Assembly (NCBI RefSeq): GCF_034702125.1
Contig: NW_026945753.1
Coordinates: forward strand, 95,001 to 159,000
Length of the DNA stretch: 64,000 nucleotides
From: Engraulis encrasicolus
Taxonomy: Eukaryota > Chordata > Actinopteri > Clupeiformes > Engraulidae
Reading direction: 5' to 3'
The notes under the pieces are model-generated. The model did not search any database and was not told the origin of the DNA. It saw nothing but the letters and a program-made list of their open reading frames with translations. This document shows positions 45,705 through 57,730 of this stretch, piece after piece. Position numbers and translations under genes: made by a program. How positions within the stretch are numbered: the first letter of the stretch is position 1; the number at the start of each line of letters is the position of its first letter.

Positions 45705-47508
45705 CATAGACAACCACAAATGTGTTGGTCTATTTTCCTTTAATGCTAGAATGCAGCATGAGAAGGACGGCGAAAAATAAGCAACAGTATTGGAATGGGC
45801 CTATATTATACTAACACAGTATTTAGCCTACGTATATCACACAATCTCATATCCAACTTTGCCATTCAATGAAATAGCCTATGCTTGAGAGTAATGAAGG
45901 GTGGGGAGAGGAGAAATTACTGCTAGAAAAACTAGAGAGATTCAACCAACCCTGGTGTTAAAAGACTACAAACCCCCACAACGCATATCTCAAAGATTTT
46001 GATATAGCTCAACTAAAATAAATGACATTCATTTAGCCGCTGAATCACGCTGGGTTCTGACCGACATCTGTGTCACTCGTTGAAGGAGCCAGCTATTCTG
46101 TGACAAAAAGAGAACCCGGTCTCCTCGGGATGTTCTCCGATTTCAGGGTAGTATACTTACCGACATTGGAGGACTGGTTGTGGTCAAGCTTGAACACAGC
46201 AAATTGAATACAAGAAAAGTTATTCCACATGTTCTGCAATCGGAGTTTCAATACGATCCGAAGTTCAGGGCAAAGCGATTCAATGTGCAGGTTTGACTTC
46301 CGTTATCTTTTACCGTCGGCATGACATGTTTTAGGTTGGAATTAATTGAGCAAACATTTTAAACCTTTTTCCTAGTTCATGGGCCCTAAAAAGCTGTCGA
46401 AAATACATCGGCTTACTTCAGTAAAATGACCTGTTTTAGCCTCGACAAACACCACCACATGACTTGCGAGACGTAGGCAAATAACCCTTCTGGTCTTCTG
46501 TGCTGAGGTGTGTGTTCACTGAATAGGCCTATGGTAACAAAATCTATAGCCACGCCTTCCAGTCCTTTCCTCCTCTGCGTCTCATCACCCCCTTTTTGGA
46601 TACTTGTCAGAAAGTTCTAACTTCTGAATCTATTCGTTTGTGAAAGCTGTCGCCTTCCACCGGGAATGTACATCAGCCATTATTCATCGTGCGCCCCCCC
46701 CCAGTAGCTAACCTTTAGAGATGCGTAAACAGTGTTCGTCACACACAGCGCGCACGCGGGGAGAGCAAGAACCGGGCTCGGGTTCTCTATCGCATCGTGA
46801 AGGATATTCAGATTTCCACGACCGCCGGGGATATATGCACGGATTAATCCAAGGACCTTGCCACGACAGCGCACGTCCCGATACCTATCTGACATCTGCA
46901 TCTCGAATGTCCTAAACACGTTCCCAACCTATGGGTCTGCCAAAATATCCACGGAGGGTCCGTGGAGCCCTCTTGTGTCTTTCATGGTTTAATTTTAATA
47001 TCATATGGCCCATGTGGAATTAAATGACAAAAACATTTAATTCATATAGACTAGTGTAACAGTGTATGACCTGTCTACGCCCATGATGAGCTTTGTCCTT
47101 GCCAGCCCCCGTACTATTTTGACGTGAGACCCTCGGCTGGCCACTGAGTGGCTCCGCAGTAAGTGGCGGGGGGGGGGGCTGGTGCTATGTTTTTATAAAA
47201 ACGAGTCTGAAAGCGGCAGCGCGCTGGGAGTTCTCCCGGTAGCCTAGGGAGATTCTGGTTGCTGCTGGTGTTTGTGCTCTTGCTGCAGCTAGGCAAGAGA
47301 CTCTGATGCCTATTCCCCAGTGGGTACCGTGTCATGGCAGTGATCGAGGTCTGTGTTCATTGTGAAATATCCGTGCTGTGTATTTCCCACCCTAGCCGGC
47401 AGAACCGGTTGTATTTACTATTCTGTCACTCATCAGGTGAGCAGGAGATCTTCCTCCCCAGGTGTCCCGAGATCGGTAACAACCGTGTATCCTTGCCACT
47501 TTGTCTAC
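45705..47508. other. Unassigned stretch with one possible minus-strand exon end
   Basis: On the minus strand a CCAATGTCG|GTAAGTATAC donor (about 46160-46168) ends an open frame containing MWNNFSCIQFAVFKLDHN. With no second exon or homology I do not call it a gene. A CpG-richer patch lies at about 46735-46900. Confidence 0.3.
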
Positions 47509-47723
47509 CTGTGTGTCAGGCTTGTACGAAATTCCGAATTGAATTGAGAAATGACCCCAAAATTCAAATTCAAATCTTGAATTTCAATATGAATTGAATT
47601 GAAATTCCAAACAGGAAATGGAATTGCAATTCGAATTGGAATGGCAGGGAAACTTGAATTTCACAGAATTTAAATTCTAAGAAATTCAAAAGCAATGACA
47701 TAATACTGACACTAGGTGGTAGC

Positions 47724-48888
47724 CAGGGATGATCAGTACATCTCGTAAATACATTCAAATTAACAATACATTCTCGAAAATAGAACATAGTATTTTTGAA
47801 TTTTTGTATTTCATGTCAGTGAAGTACAAGTATTTGAAATTTGTATCAAAATACTTACTTCCCCCCCTGTATTTTGAATTTTCACAATAAGAAGAAAATA
47901 CAATAGCCTACTTTTCTCCTGAACAATGCAATGTTACATAGTAGGAACACCGGATCAAATAGTATGTAAGTGATGCTAATGTAGCTTATATTGGCATGTA
48001 AAAAGTGTTTGTCTGGGAAAGGGGTGAAGGACTCCCAAAGATTGACAGTTCAATTCCCCGGTAACATTGGCAGGTGGACTACCTGAACTACGAGTTTACT
48101 AAGGATAGCCAGCCTCAAAATTCGGAATTATTGAATATATGCTGTTTGGATCAAAAAAACGCCACTCTTGATAAAAAATATCATCAACTAATTGGAAATG
48201 GCCATGCTATAAGCATCCAAAGGTGCAAACCATGATCATTACCTAATGCTGCACCATGCATCACGCACCCACAAGATGGACTGGCTCTAAGGCCACAAAA
48301 TGGTGCATTAGTGACCGCTTTGCACAAGGATGCGTGGACCTAATTTACAAGATAAACTTTCTTGTTTATTGAACTCACAACCAGACCTTAGACCATCTGT
48401 ACCATTTTTTAAATGCTAGTTGTGCCAAGTAGCCCATTGTTTATACAGCCTTCTCCATAATTACAAGAACGTAACATTATTGGTTTGTTCAATGACTGGA
48501 AATGATGGTTACACAGGAGGTTGTGTGCGTTAAAGTAGGAATACCTTGTATTGTGTACGTAAATTGACTTGTTATTTTTGTCATGCCAGCCAAGCCATTG
48601 CGTAGCGAAGGGAAATTGAAGTTCCTTGCTGCGAACTCGAACCTTGAACTTCTGGCATGCAAAACGGGGCTCTAACCGCTACAACAAATAGCCAGACTCA
48701 TTCGCTTGAAAGTCCAGGAAACACCCACATACCTAGTTTCTGTTGATTTTGTGTCTGTGAAAAATGCAAAAGACAGTAGTTTGATTATCGATACATTACT
48801 TTTTATGTATTTTGTAATGATTTTGGGTAACATTTTATTTTGCATTGTATTTTTGAAATACATTTAGTCGGTCTTTGGCCATCCCTGG
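47724..48888. mobile_element. Nested hAT-like element (CAGGGATG ends)
   Basis: The left end is CCAGGGATGATCAGTACATC and the right end on the minus strand is CCCAGGGATGGCCAAAGACC. Subterminal AAATACATTT and TTTGAAATTTGTAT motifs are present, as in common fish hAT elements of this terminus. The target duplication is unclear (GGTGGTAG versus GGTGGGTT). A flanking ATGACA.AATA..GACACTA.GTGGT block occurs on both sides, so the insertion lies within or beside a small duplication. Confidence 0.6.
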
Positions 48889-49268
48889 GTGGGTTTGTGT
48901 ACAATCACAGAAACTCAAAGTAATGACAAAATAAGAACACTATGTGGTGCTGTATATTTATAAGCATTTGTCTATTCCTGGCCACTGCAAGGTGGGTGGG
49001 AAGAGTGAATTGTAGCCCCCTTAGGTTCAACCTGTTGGGCTGCTTCCTAGCAGGTGCTTTAGGATTTGGGTAGGTAATTATTTGACTTTCGGGTTTTTTT
49101 ACTTCCAGTTTTGAGTTCGTACACTGCCATTCTCTATTTTTCTGTAGACCTTAGGTGGTAATATGTACATACATTTTGGTACATAACAAAATAAGACGTG
49201 TGAAAGTCATCTGTAGGCCTTGCATAACAAAAAATTATTATACATGCAACCTGCTGAACATCACAATA

Positions 49269-52200
49269 GGGTCATTCCACGCCAAATTCCGAATCATCCC
49301 GCCCGCCCATCTCAGATTTGGGCAGGAAAAAAATCAAGGAGGTTCACAACCGTCCCAATAGGAAAGCGCAAACGTATAGCTCTCAACTCCTCATAGTTTT
49401 GTCATTAAAAATGTTGTTTTGCAGGTGACCCCCCTGACGCATTTGGAACAGACTTCTCAGTGAGGCCACTTTCAGAGTGGTGTATCTAAAAAACTATTTT
49501 AAGTAGGTCCTGATGAATTTCCAGGGGTAACCTTGGGAACATGTACTTGTGAAATGTGGATTTTCACCCATCCTCTTTCATGTAAACCACCGTTTTTTGG
49601 GGCTTAAAGGTTGCTTGCAAATTCTCACCCTTTGAATTTGTGGGCATCTTTGAAGGACTTGTTAAGGCGCAGTTGTACAAGACAGAGGTTTGAAAATATG
49701 GACAATGTATGTTCCCAACCATTCTGTGCCGTTATGTTGAAAGCTGATCTTCTGCGATGAAACGTTTAGAACGATATGACGTCTTTAAAATGGAACAAAC
49801 ACTGAAACTTGGGTGCCATCTTTGCCACGTTATTTAAAAAAAATGTCAGATCACCACCAATTATCACACAGTTTTGGGGAAAGATTAGATGTCTGTCTTT
49901 AAACATATCCACAAAACTGGGATGGTATCTGCCTCTATTGGTCACAATGAGGTTTTTAAAAACCCACTGTGGGGTGTCCTTCCAATGATCCTATGAAAAA
50001 ACCTGATATTGGGGGGGCAACTTTGCCATGCTAGTACCCAAAACAATGTACAGCAATCACCCCAATGAACTGAACCGTTTTGGAAAGATAGGATGTTCTG
50101 TTTGAAAATATCAAAACACTTGGGGATGGTGTCTGCATCAATGTCTTGAAAAGGGTAATCTTGAAAAACCTTGTGCTGTTACATCAGCAGCTCCTGTGGA
50201 ACATGCCTAAGCCACCTGAATTCCCGGGGCGGAGTGTCGGGGACAAGCAGGGCATTTGTCCCAGGCCCTCCCTGAATTTGTGGGTAGGGGCTAAAATCTT
50301 GATCTTTGCGACTTTTGGGTGCCAATCTATTTGGCGTGACCACAAGAAATGACAGGCGTTTGAAACTTGGGCATTTTTGATAAAGAATGTGACGAGAGTA
50401 ATTTTTGAAGCCACACAAATAAGTACACAGTTTGAGGAGTGTTTATATACCTTTTTTATTTTTATTTTTATTTTAGCTTTTATGAAACAAAATTTTTTTT
50501 TGGTAATAAATTTGGGTAAATTTAAAATTTTGGGGGCCCAGGGGTTTTAAAACCTCAACACGTAGGATTTAAACTTTTTTGCTAAACCCGTAAAATTTTG
50601 GAATTGCAGTATAGGAAAAATTGGAATCATTCTGTTTTTTAACACTTTGGTCTTAAAACCGGATTTTCCCAACTTTTATTTCAGAATATGTTTTTTTTAA
50701 AACACTAGCTGTATACGGAAAAGATATTTTGTATAAAAGGGAAAAAAACCCGGGGCAAAAAGATCTCCCATTTCCTTCATTTTAAACTTAGGACATACGG
50801 GCCGCCCTGGCCCTTCCCATACATGGTTTTATTTTGGTTTTACTTTCAATTTTCCCATAGGGGGCAACTTTGCTCTTTCAATAGGGGGTAATATCTTTGA
50901 TTAGCAAAAAACCCTTTTCCCATAAACCAATAAAAGCGGGGTTTTCCTTCCGTAGGGTTGGGACGGGGGGGGGGCCAATTTCTATAAAAAGGTCCCCCTT
51001 TTGCCCGGGGGTTTTTTTGGGGGGTTTGGGACCTTTTTATTATCATGGGAAGGGGAAAAAAAACTTTATGATAAAAAAGGGGAAAACTGTTCTTTAAGGA
51101 GGTAACCTGACAAAACACTGTCCGGCCCCCCCCAAGCACCTGACGGAGCAAACCCTGACAGGGGGTTTGGGGAACCCCACTGCAATACTGCCCAAATGCC
51201 CCAAAAGGGGCCCAACTCATCAAGAGCTGGGGCAATGGGGCCATTTTTTTTGAGGGTTCTCCCTTAACCCTGGGGAGTTTGCAAAATGGACATACTATTT
51301 ACAGGAGGGGACACACAGATAAATAGAAAAAATTTTCCCAAAATGAAAAGGAAAACTCATAAAGAACCCAAAATAACCATAACAGACCTCAAAATGCAAA
51401 AATTTGGGGAACGTTATTCAAATTTTTTCGGTTGGGAATAAAAAACTTTGAGATGGGGTGATATCAGGAATACATTTTAAAGATCGGGGATTTTTCCCAA
51501 AAAAAAATTAAACATTTCATCACTTTTTTTCCCAATTTTTGGGGTTTTCAGTGAAAAAAGAGGCCGTTTACCACACGAAAACCTTTGTTTTACTGAAAGG
51601 TTTTTTCAGAAAACTAAAAAAAAAACTCTGTCCCCACTTTTAATTTTTTTTCCCGTTTTTATTTGGTGGGCAAAGGCCAAGTAAAATACCTTTTTAAAAA
51701 ATTTTCTTACTCAAATTTTGTTTCAAGAAATTCCAGGGGGGGAAAAAAAATTTGGGGACTAGGGCCTCTTTCAAATGCGGTAGATGGGGCCCCCCCGTGT
51801 CCCCTCCCAAAGATCGACGGGGGCCCCACCCAATGAGCAGCGCTGAAGATGTCACAACCCTTTTTTACAAGTCCATTTTTAAAAAAGAGCCCGACACCCC
51901 CCCCCCCAGTTTTTTTGGAATTTTTAAAAAAAAAGACTTGGTCTTTCTAAACTTTTAAATGAAATGGGTGGTGATTTCTGTATTCTTTTGTATAAGGGAA
52001 GATTCCACAATATAAATGTTTCATGGGAGCAAAAATCCCCCAACGGGGGGTTTTTGAAAAAAAATTGGGTGCCCAAAAATGGGGCAAAATACCATCACAT
52101 TTTTGGATATTTTAAAAAACGACCAATTTTTCCAAAATTTTGAAAATTGGGGGGGAGTCGGGACATTTTTTTTTAAAATGAAATGGAAAAAGTTTGGCCC

Positions 52201-52741
52201 TTTTCATTTTTTCCTTTTAAAAAATTTAAATATTTTCAAAAATTGGTCCCCAGAAGATCATTTTTCAACCAAAAATGCCAAAAGGGGTTGGGAACATACT
52301 TTTCCCAATAAAAACCGTGTTTTAAAAACTGCGTTACCACGGGCCCTTTCCCAAAATTTTCCCAAAAATTAAAAGGGAAAAATTTTTTCAAGCAACGGTA
52401 AGCCCTCAGAAACGGGGGTTTAAAGGACAAGGGGATGTGTAAAAACCCTTTTCCCACAAGAAACATTTTTTCCAAAATTTTTACCCCTTGAAATTTGAAA
52501 GGGACCTATAAAAGTTTTTTTTGGGGATAGGGGCAACTGAAAGTGGGCTCTCTGAGAACCCCTGTTCAAACGAGTCAGGGGGGTACCTGACAAAAACATT
52601 TTTAATGACAAACTATGGGGAAATTGAGAGCTAAAATTTTTGCACTTTTCCTATTGGGACTTTTGTGAACCTCCTTGATTTTTTTTCTGGCAAATCGGAA
52701 TGGTCGTGCGGGATGATGCGGGAATTGGGCGTGGAAGACCC
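49269..52741. mobile_element. 3.5-kb giant inverted-repeat element inside the hAT
   Basis: The left end GGGTCATTCCACGCC and the right end (minus strand) GGGTCTTCCACGCC are flanked by AATA on both sides. The arms remain alignable from the ends to at least about 50240 and 51780, nearly 1 kb each. Matching landmarks include AAAAATCAAGGAGGTTCACAA, TCATTAAAAATGTT, GTATGTTCCCAACC, TGATCTTCTG and GTTGCTTG. The right arm is consistently richer in homopolymers. No protein is readable. It could be a foldback transposon; the family is unknown to me. Confidence 0.75.
50440..51760. other. Homopolymer-rich centre of the giant inverted repeat
   Basis: The sequence is dominated by runs of T, A, G and C of 4-10 bases (for example near 50940-51060 and 51470-51760). 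Frames here are not protein-like. Sequence quality is suspect. Confidence 0.6.
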
Positions 52742-53082
52742 AATAGGGGCCTGCAGGGTTTATACAACATTTACTTATCATTTGAATGCTGAATACATTG
52801 TAGTTACTTTTAAATTAGAAATATATATTTTTGTTAATGCTATGTACTTAGTTACACGGTTATTGTTGTATTTATTTATTTTGAAACACAGAAGTTGTGT
52901 TTTTCATCCATTTCCCTGAATTGCAGTGAGTTTAAATTCCATTTTGAATTCCATTTCCTGTCTTTTCAAATTCAGTTAAATTTCAACATCCTGTAGGGGG
53001 GGAGTCATTCAATTCAAATTCAATTCCACTTCCTAAATTAAATTTAATTCAGAAATTCTGATTTCGTAAGCCTGCTGTGTGT

Positions 53083-55740
53083 CGAGGTACGTTATCCGAT
53101 GTGTTATAGGCGATGTAACAATATTGCGTACCGTATAATGAACTACCACTCACTGATATTTATTTACCTACTCCTCAGGTGTGCTATCGAGGGTCAGTGG
53201 CACCAATTTGTTCACTGCTGTTTTGCCCTTAGAAAATTAAGTGTTGCCTATTTGTTATTATTTTTTGTTTTTGTTTGTTTGATTTCGCTCCGGCGCCTCT
53301 TCCCTCTCTTATCTCCTCGGCTCTAGCTGTCCAGCTTTTGTTGTTAGTAGGCAACATATTTCCTTTATTCCCCACCGCCTTCAGTGGCAGGCCCCGTGTC
53401 TCGTTAAGGGGGTTTATGCCTCGAGATCAGCGTCACGCATCATGATGCAGTGAGCGCGCAGTTAACGTAGTGAACCCCCCCATCACGCAGGTACTCTGGG
53501 GCACCTCCCCAAAATTTGGGTTTCTCGCGCAGGGAGCGAGGGCGTGAAAGGGCGAAGATAGGTCTTGATTGGTCCTCTCGCCAGCCGCTCTGTCCTCGAG
53601 TCGAGAACAAGCGCTACTTTCCTTGTTCAAACCCTTCGTCGGTCACGGACGTGAGCTCTTTAAATAAGTTGCCCGTGCTTTTGTTTGATTTATTTACACG
53701 AACCAAAGACAACATTGCGCTTGCAATTTACGCCGCTGAAGTTATTTGGACAGTTGAACAGTGTTCCGAGGTTCGAGGAAACATTCCGTTTCGTCCTCGA
53801 CAAATGAGCCACTTCTTTGTTCCAAGAAACTACTACTGGGCTGCCAGTGCGATCAAACATGAACGTGATATAAAGATTTAATGTTTCTTTTTCATTCTCG
53901 TCGAGTCTGTGATGCTAAAAAAAAACCGACACGTCTAGTTTACTCTTTGTATTGAAGGCATTTTCACGGGGAAAGACATCGCGCGACCGTGCTTAAAAAC
54001 AGGGCATAAACAAGAATTAACGGGCATCATGGCTGCGCCCAGCCACTCTGTGGCACAAGTAGGAACATAACGGAGCCTTTACGCCCGTATTGTGCTTAGT
54101 AGTGGTGACGTGCACCGTTTGAGACTCCTTTTTAAGACTTACTGATGAATCACTTGCTTCCGGGAAAATATTTATTGTTTGAATCACTTGCTTGCCGTGG
54201 AAGACTTACGGATTGAACACTTGCTTACGTGGTATCTAGCCTATATTTGCATAGGTGGCAATATGAATCCTTACTACAGACACGGTTCACTCCCACTAAT
54301 AGCCTGGTGGTGTTGAACTAAAGCCATAGGAGTTTCCCATGGTGCCGCTAGGGGGGGGAAAAGGGGGTACGATCTAAGGGGCCCCCAAGCACTGTAGGAG
54401 CCCTTAAGGGGGCCCAAGCAGTGAGGGGCCCTTAAAGGGCCCAAAATTCGAATCTTCAGGGGGGGCCCAAACATTTGCGGGCAGCGCCCGAGTCTGGACA
54501 ATTCCGTTCCCTTTTTGTTTTGGGCGGTGCGGAGTTTTTAATCTATGTTTATTATTTTCTTATTTTAGTCTGTATTAAAAGAAAATTTTATTTTTAAACT
54601 GGAAAGGACACGTCTCTGTCCAAGTCTATCAGAACCTGTGTTGCCTTAATCCATATCTCTAGGGGCGAATTCCCCTAGTGACGAAGTCGTGTAATTGCAG
54701 GTATTCAAACTTGATAATTATTATTTGGGTCATCCCCTAAAAGTCCACTTGGTTACATAGAAGCAAAAAAATGTAAGTGCTCACGTTTTTAAACTGGGAA
54801 AAACGCCCTCATGCTTGAGTGAGCCCTCATACATTTGCCGATTGAACATCAAGTCACATCATAGGCCTAACATAGGGCCACAACATTGTAGTAGGGCAGT
54901 TGAATTGGCATTGTACAGGACGTCGCAAACAGACGCACAGCAATCCACTTCCCTTATCTACCCCGAAAATTTTGCAAAAAAAAAGAGCACGGGCTACTTA
55001 TCAATGGGCCTATGCATGAGTTGCGTGCACAGTGCACACGTCAAAAAGCGCACACGTCAATCATGGTGTCTGTATGTTCATATGGCTTCCCACATTGAAC
55101 TTCATATGGGGAAAACTGCACATTTCTCCCCCCGCGATGATTTATTGTTTTGTAAATTTCCCATGTAGACTTAGCCTAAATTTTGTAAAAGTAGGATAGC
55201 TTGGGGAAACACTTTCAGCTGCCGTGTTGCAAGTAAGAAAAGTAAGTAAGAAAAATTGTCGTCGTAGTGTCGTCAGTGGCTTTTTTGTTGTTGAGAAAAT
55301 GAACACAGACTAGTGATTGGGGCACCGTGCCCAAAATGGTGGTCTTCCCCACCCCAGGACCAGATTAGATGGTCTGGGGCCCCTAAGTACACGTTCTGCA
55401 AAATTACATAACATAATTCAAACGCATAATAATTCTGAGCTATAAAGGGAAAGAGAGATATAACAATTAAAACTATTTTGGCCCTTCAAGTCTGTGTTTA
55501 ATCCCCGGAAACAACCCCTTTAGCTTGTGACAAAGGCTTATAGTCCAAGTGGGCCAATTTTACAGATATTGCTATGTCAAAACTACAATATCCATCCATA
55601 TACCTTAAGTTGGTGTATTTAATGCAGTTTGTATGGCAGTATTGTGACACATATTTTAATGGTTAAAACAAATAGAACAATAGAATAAAATAGAATAGAA
55701 CAAATAAAATAAGAAAACAAATTAGTCTCATTCTTCTCCT
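53083..55740. other. Unassigned noncoding stretch
   Basis: A GGGGCCC-rich patch (about 54350-54480) is a likely decayed repeat. Open frames at 53516-53881 and 54815-55168 show no recognisable domain and I do not call them. Confidence 0.4.
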
Positions 55741-55744
55741 TTTT

Positions 55745-55844
<100 letters not shown>

Positions 55845-55978
55845 TATTGTGTGCTTTGGTGCTATCTAGTGGTGAGCTTGGTGAAGTGCAAGATGATCCT
55901 ACTTTTTATTTGGACTGGAGACTGATAGTGAAAGGAGAGATTACATTACACAACATAATACTTTTCAATGAAAAACGC

Positions 55979-56012
55979 ATCACACACACACACACACACC
56001 CACACCCACACC
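55979..56012. repeat. Short (CA)n tract
   Basis: CACACA...CCCACACCCACACCC tract near the 3' end of the GIMAP-like gene. Confidence 0.85.
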
Positions 56013-56060
56013 CATTGATTTAGTAAATAGTCTTTGTGATTACAGAAGGTTGGTATCCTC

Positions 56061-56368
56061 TTACTTCTTCTTCTTTGTTGACTTCTTCTTGTCATCTTCC
56101 TCATGTTCTTTAGACTCTGGTTTATCTTGTGATTCAGGGACATCATTAAGAGTCTTTCTCAGTTTTAACAAGTTTGGAAATTTAAACCCTCTAGAATCAG
56201 AACTACGCCCAGAACCTGTTCTAGAACTTGACGATCCGATTCCGGAACTTTGGGAAGATGTTGTGGACCGCATGGATCCCCGTAGAGAGCTGATGTCAGA
56301 GCTTGCTGTAGACCTGAATGAGCTGTAGGCAGAGCTGGTGAAGGACCAGCTGTCTGACTCTCCACTCA
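56061..56368 (-). CDS. Terminal exon of GIMAP-like gene: Ser-rich then charged tail
   Basis: Minus strand, after a TGTTTCCTAG acceptor. It has no disruptions and is about 102 codons to a stop at 56061-56063. It begins SGESDSWSFTSSAYSSFRS, continues with a SSS/SGIGSSSSRTGSGRS-type stretch and FPNLLKLRKTLNDVPE, and ends in EEDDKKKSTKKKK. The Ser-rich part is likely unstructured and a possible phosphorylation target. The Lys-rich C-terminus could bind acidic membranes or RNA; that is inference from composition only. Confidence 0.7.
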
Positions 56369-57730
56369 CTAGGAAACAAGACAAAGACATTTATTAAGGA
56401 AAGGATTGTGAAGAGCTACAACAGAAGAGTGTTCTAGGCCAGTGGTTCCTAACCCGGCTACAGAGATACTTGTCGCAAAATCCCTCTGCTATTCTTAGGA
56501 ATACCTCTGCTTTGTGGTAAGGCACCACTGTCCATAAAGTGACAATGTTTCTTTATGTACTCACTATCTGGAGGAAGCCAGTCATGGCTGCGTGCTTTCC
56601 TTACAGGCCGTGGCTACTGGTCCTCTTGTCCTGATATGGTTTAGAGACAATAAAAAATATATTTAAATTTACCAAATTGGATGTCAGCTGCATAAGGGCA
56701 GTGTCATGGAGGATGTCATGAGGGGTGGTATATGATGTTTTCCTACATCCAGATTAAATCTAAATTATGAAAAAATACTTTCTATAATTAGGGGTTCATT
56801 CAGTTTCATACTTGCTTGAAAGTTCTTTTGAGTGTTGTCGCAAATTAGGCACTCCATTCCACCAATGGAAAGTTATAATTGTCACTAGAAATCCTAACTA
56901 CCATATACATACCCCTATGTTGATACATTAGTATGTAATAATACATGACTACCTTGGTCACTGCCACTTTTTGTAAACAGCTCATTTAACTGGGGCCCTT
57001 CTGTCACTGTGTTAAACAATATAATAGCAAAATTTTTGATAACCTTTATTTGTCAACCTACCCCAATTATTATTTTGCACATCACATGAAATTATACTTA
57101 CGAATTGCATAAACACTGTCCTCTGTTTGCTGTACCACCCATCTCTTCTATCTTCTCCATCAGCTGTGTGACCTGCATGTGGTCATCTCTACTCTCCATT
57201 GGTTTGAAGACATTGATATCTTGTTCCCACATTTCTCTACCACCCACTGCATGACTCTCTCCTTCACTATCAATGGTGCCCGGCTCAATGGGTGTGTCTC
57301 CCCAAACCCGGGTTCCATAGTAGTGAACAGCTATAGAGTAACTCCACCACTCTCTCACCCAGAAGCTCACCAGGTGTTCCTGCACTATACTTCTTTGTTC
57401 TTCTGTAAAATACTCTATTCACACCTTAAGATTCAGCAATAAAGCATGACGGGGTCCTGGAGGACAAAGAGATATACTGCGCTCAATATTCTCTTTGGAC
57501 ATGGTGCCTCTAGTGTATTTGTGTAAGAACTTTTTCTCCCATCCTGGAGCCTCCACGATCAGTGTTGTGTCTACCTCCCCCGGCTCTCTTCATCACACTG
57601 AGCTGTTATCCCCTTCAGTATCCGAACTCCTCTCTGCCCAGGAGGTGTTTCCCTGATGAACTCTTCCCAAATTTGCTGGAGTCAACAAGCATTAATTCTC
57701 AAATTTTACAATTATGTGAATCACCTCGAA
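56061..57730 (-). CDS. GIMAP-like (AIG1-type) GTPase gene, four 3' exons, frame disrupted
   Basis: Minus-strand exons at 57102-57730 (AIG1 G domain), 56953-57006, 56565-56630 and 56061-56368 (tail and stop) have consensus splice sites. All three introns fall in the same phase (phase 1), so the exons join in frame. GIMAP proteins are guanine-nucleotide-binding scaffolds, often on intracellular membranes, linked to lymphocyte survival and immunity in vertebrates; fish have many. The tail exons carry Ser-rich and then acidic and Lys-rich sequence. The G-domain exon is broken by small indels and the third exon has one in-frame TAG. That could mean a pseudogene or local sequence errors. No 5' exon is certain. 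Confidence 0.75.
56565..56630 (-). CDS. 66-bp exon of GIMAP-like gene with one in-frame stop
   Basis: Minus strand: ACCATATCAG acceptor, GTGAGTAC donor, phase 1 at both ends. It reads GQEDQ, a TAG codon, then PRPVRKARSHDWLPPD. A single C-to-T change from CAG would produce the stop, so either a real nonsense change or a base error is possible. Confidence 0.65.
56953..57006 (-). CDS. 54-bp exon of GIMAP-like gene
   Basis: Minus strand: TTTAACACAG acceptor, then TEGPQLNELFTKSGSDQ, then a GTAGTC donor. Both ends are phase 1. The exon is open. Confidence 0.7.
57102..57730 (-). pseudogene. AIG1 G-domain exon with frameshifts
   Basis: Read on the minus strand after a TTTTGTCCAG acceptor. Recognisable pieces in order, in shifting frames: P-loop FGKSSSG, LLGREEFG, TTLIVEAPGWEKK (the G3 region, usually DTPGW), LHKYTRGTMSKENIERSISL, CPPGPRHALLL, FTEEQRSIVQEHL, GDTPIE, IDSEGES and MQVTQLMEKIEEM. 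The exon ends at a GTAAGTAT donor. At about 629 bases it matches the usual single large AIG1 exon. At least five frame changes are needed to read through it. Confidence 0.85.

Larger units (their letters stand above)
47517..53074. mobile_element. 5.56-kb hAT-type composite element with perfect 8-bp TSD
   Basis: CTGTGTGT at 47509-47516 and 53075-53082 flanks ends reading CAGGCTTGTACGAAATTC (left) and CAGGCTTACGAAATCAGAAT (right, minus strand). The inverted similarity runs over roughly 120 bases of GAATTGAATT-type sequence with AACAGGAAATGGAATTC near its inner edge. The 8-bp duplication and CAG ends fit hAT. No transposase is recognisable; the bulk is nested material (47724-48888 and 49269-52741). 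Confidence 0.85.

Noticed and set aside
50846..52611. Frames of 63-132 residues in the giant inverted repeat
   Set aside because: The sequence is homopolymer-rich, the predicted residues are Lys/Phe/Pro/Gly runs, and no motif is visible.
53516..53881. 121-residue frame
   Set aside because: No recognisable domain, no splice context and no repeat of it elsewhere in the window; its length is expected by chance in this composition.
54815..55168. 117-residue frame
   Set aside because: No recognisable motif or gene context.
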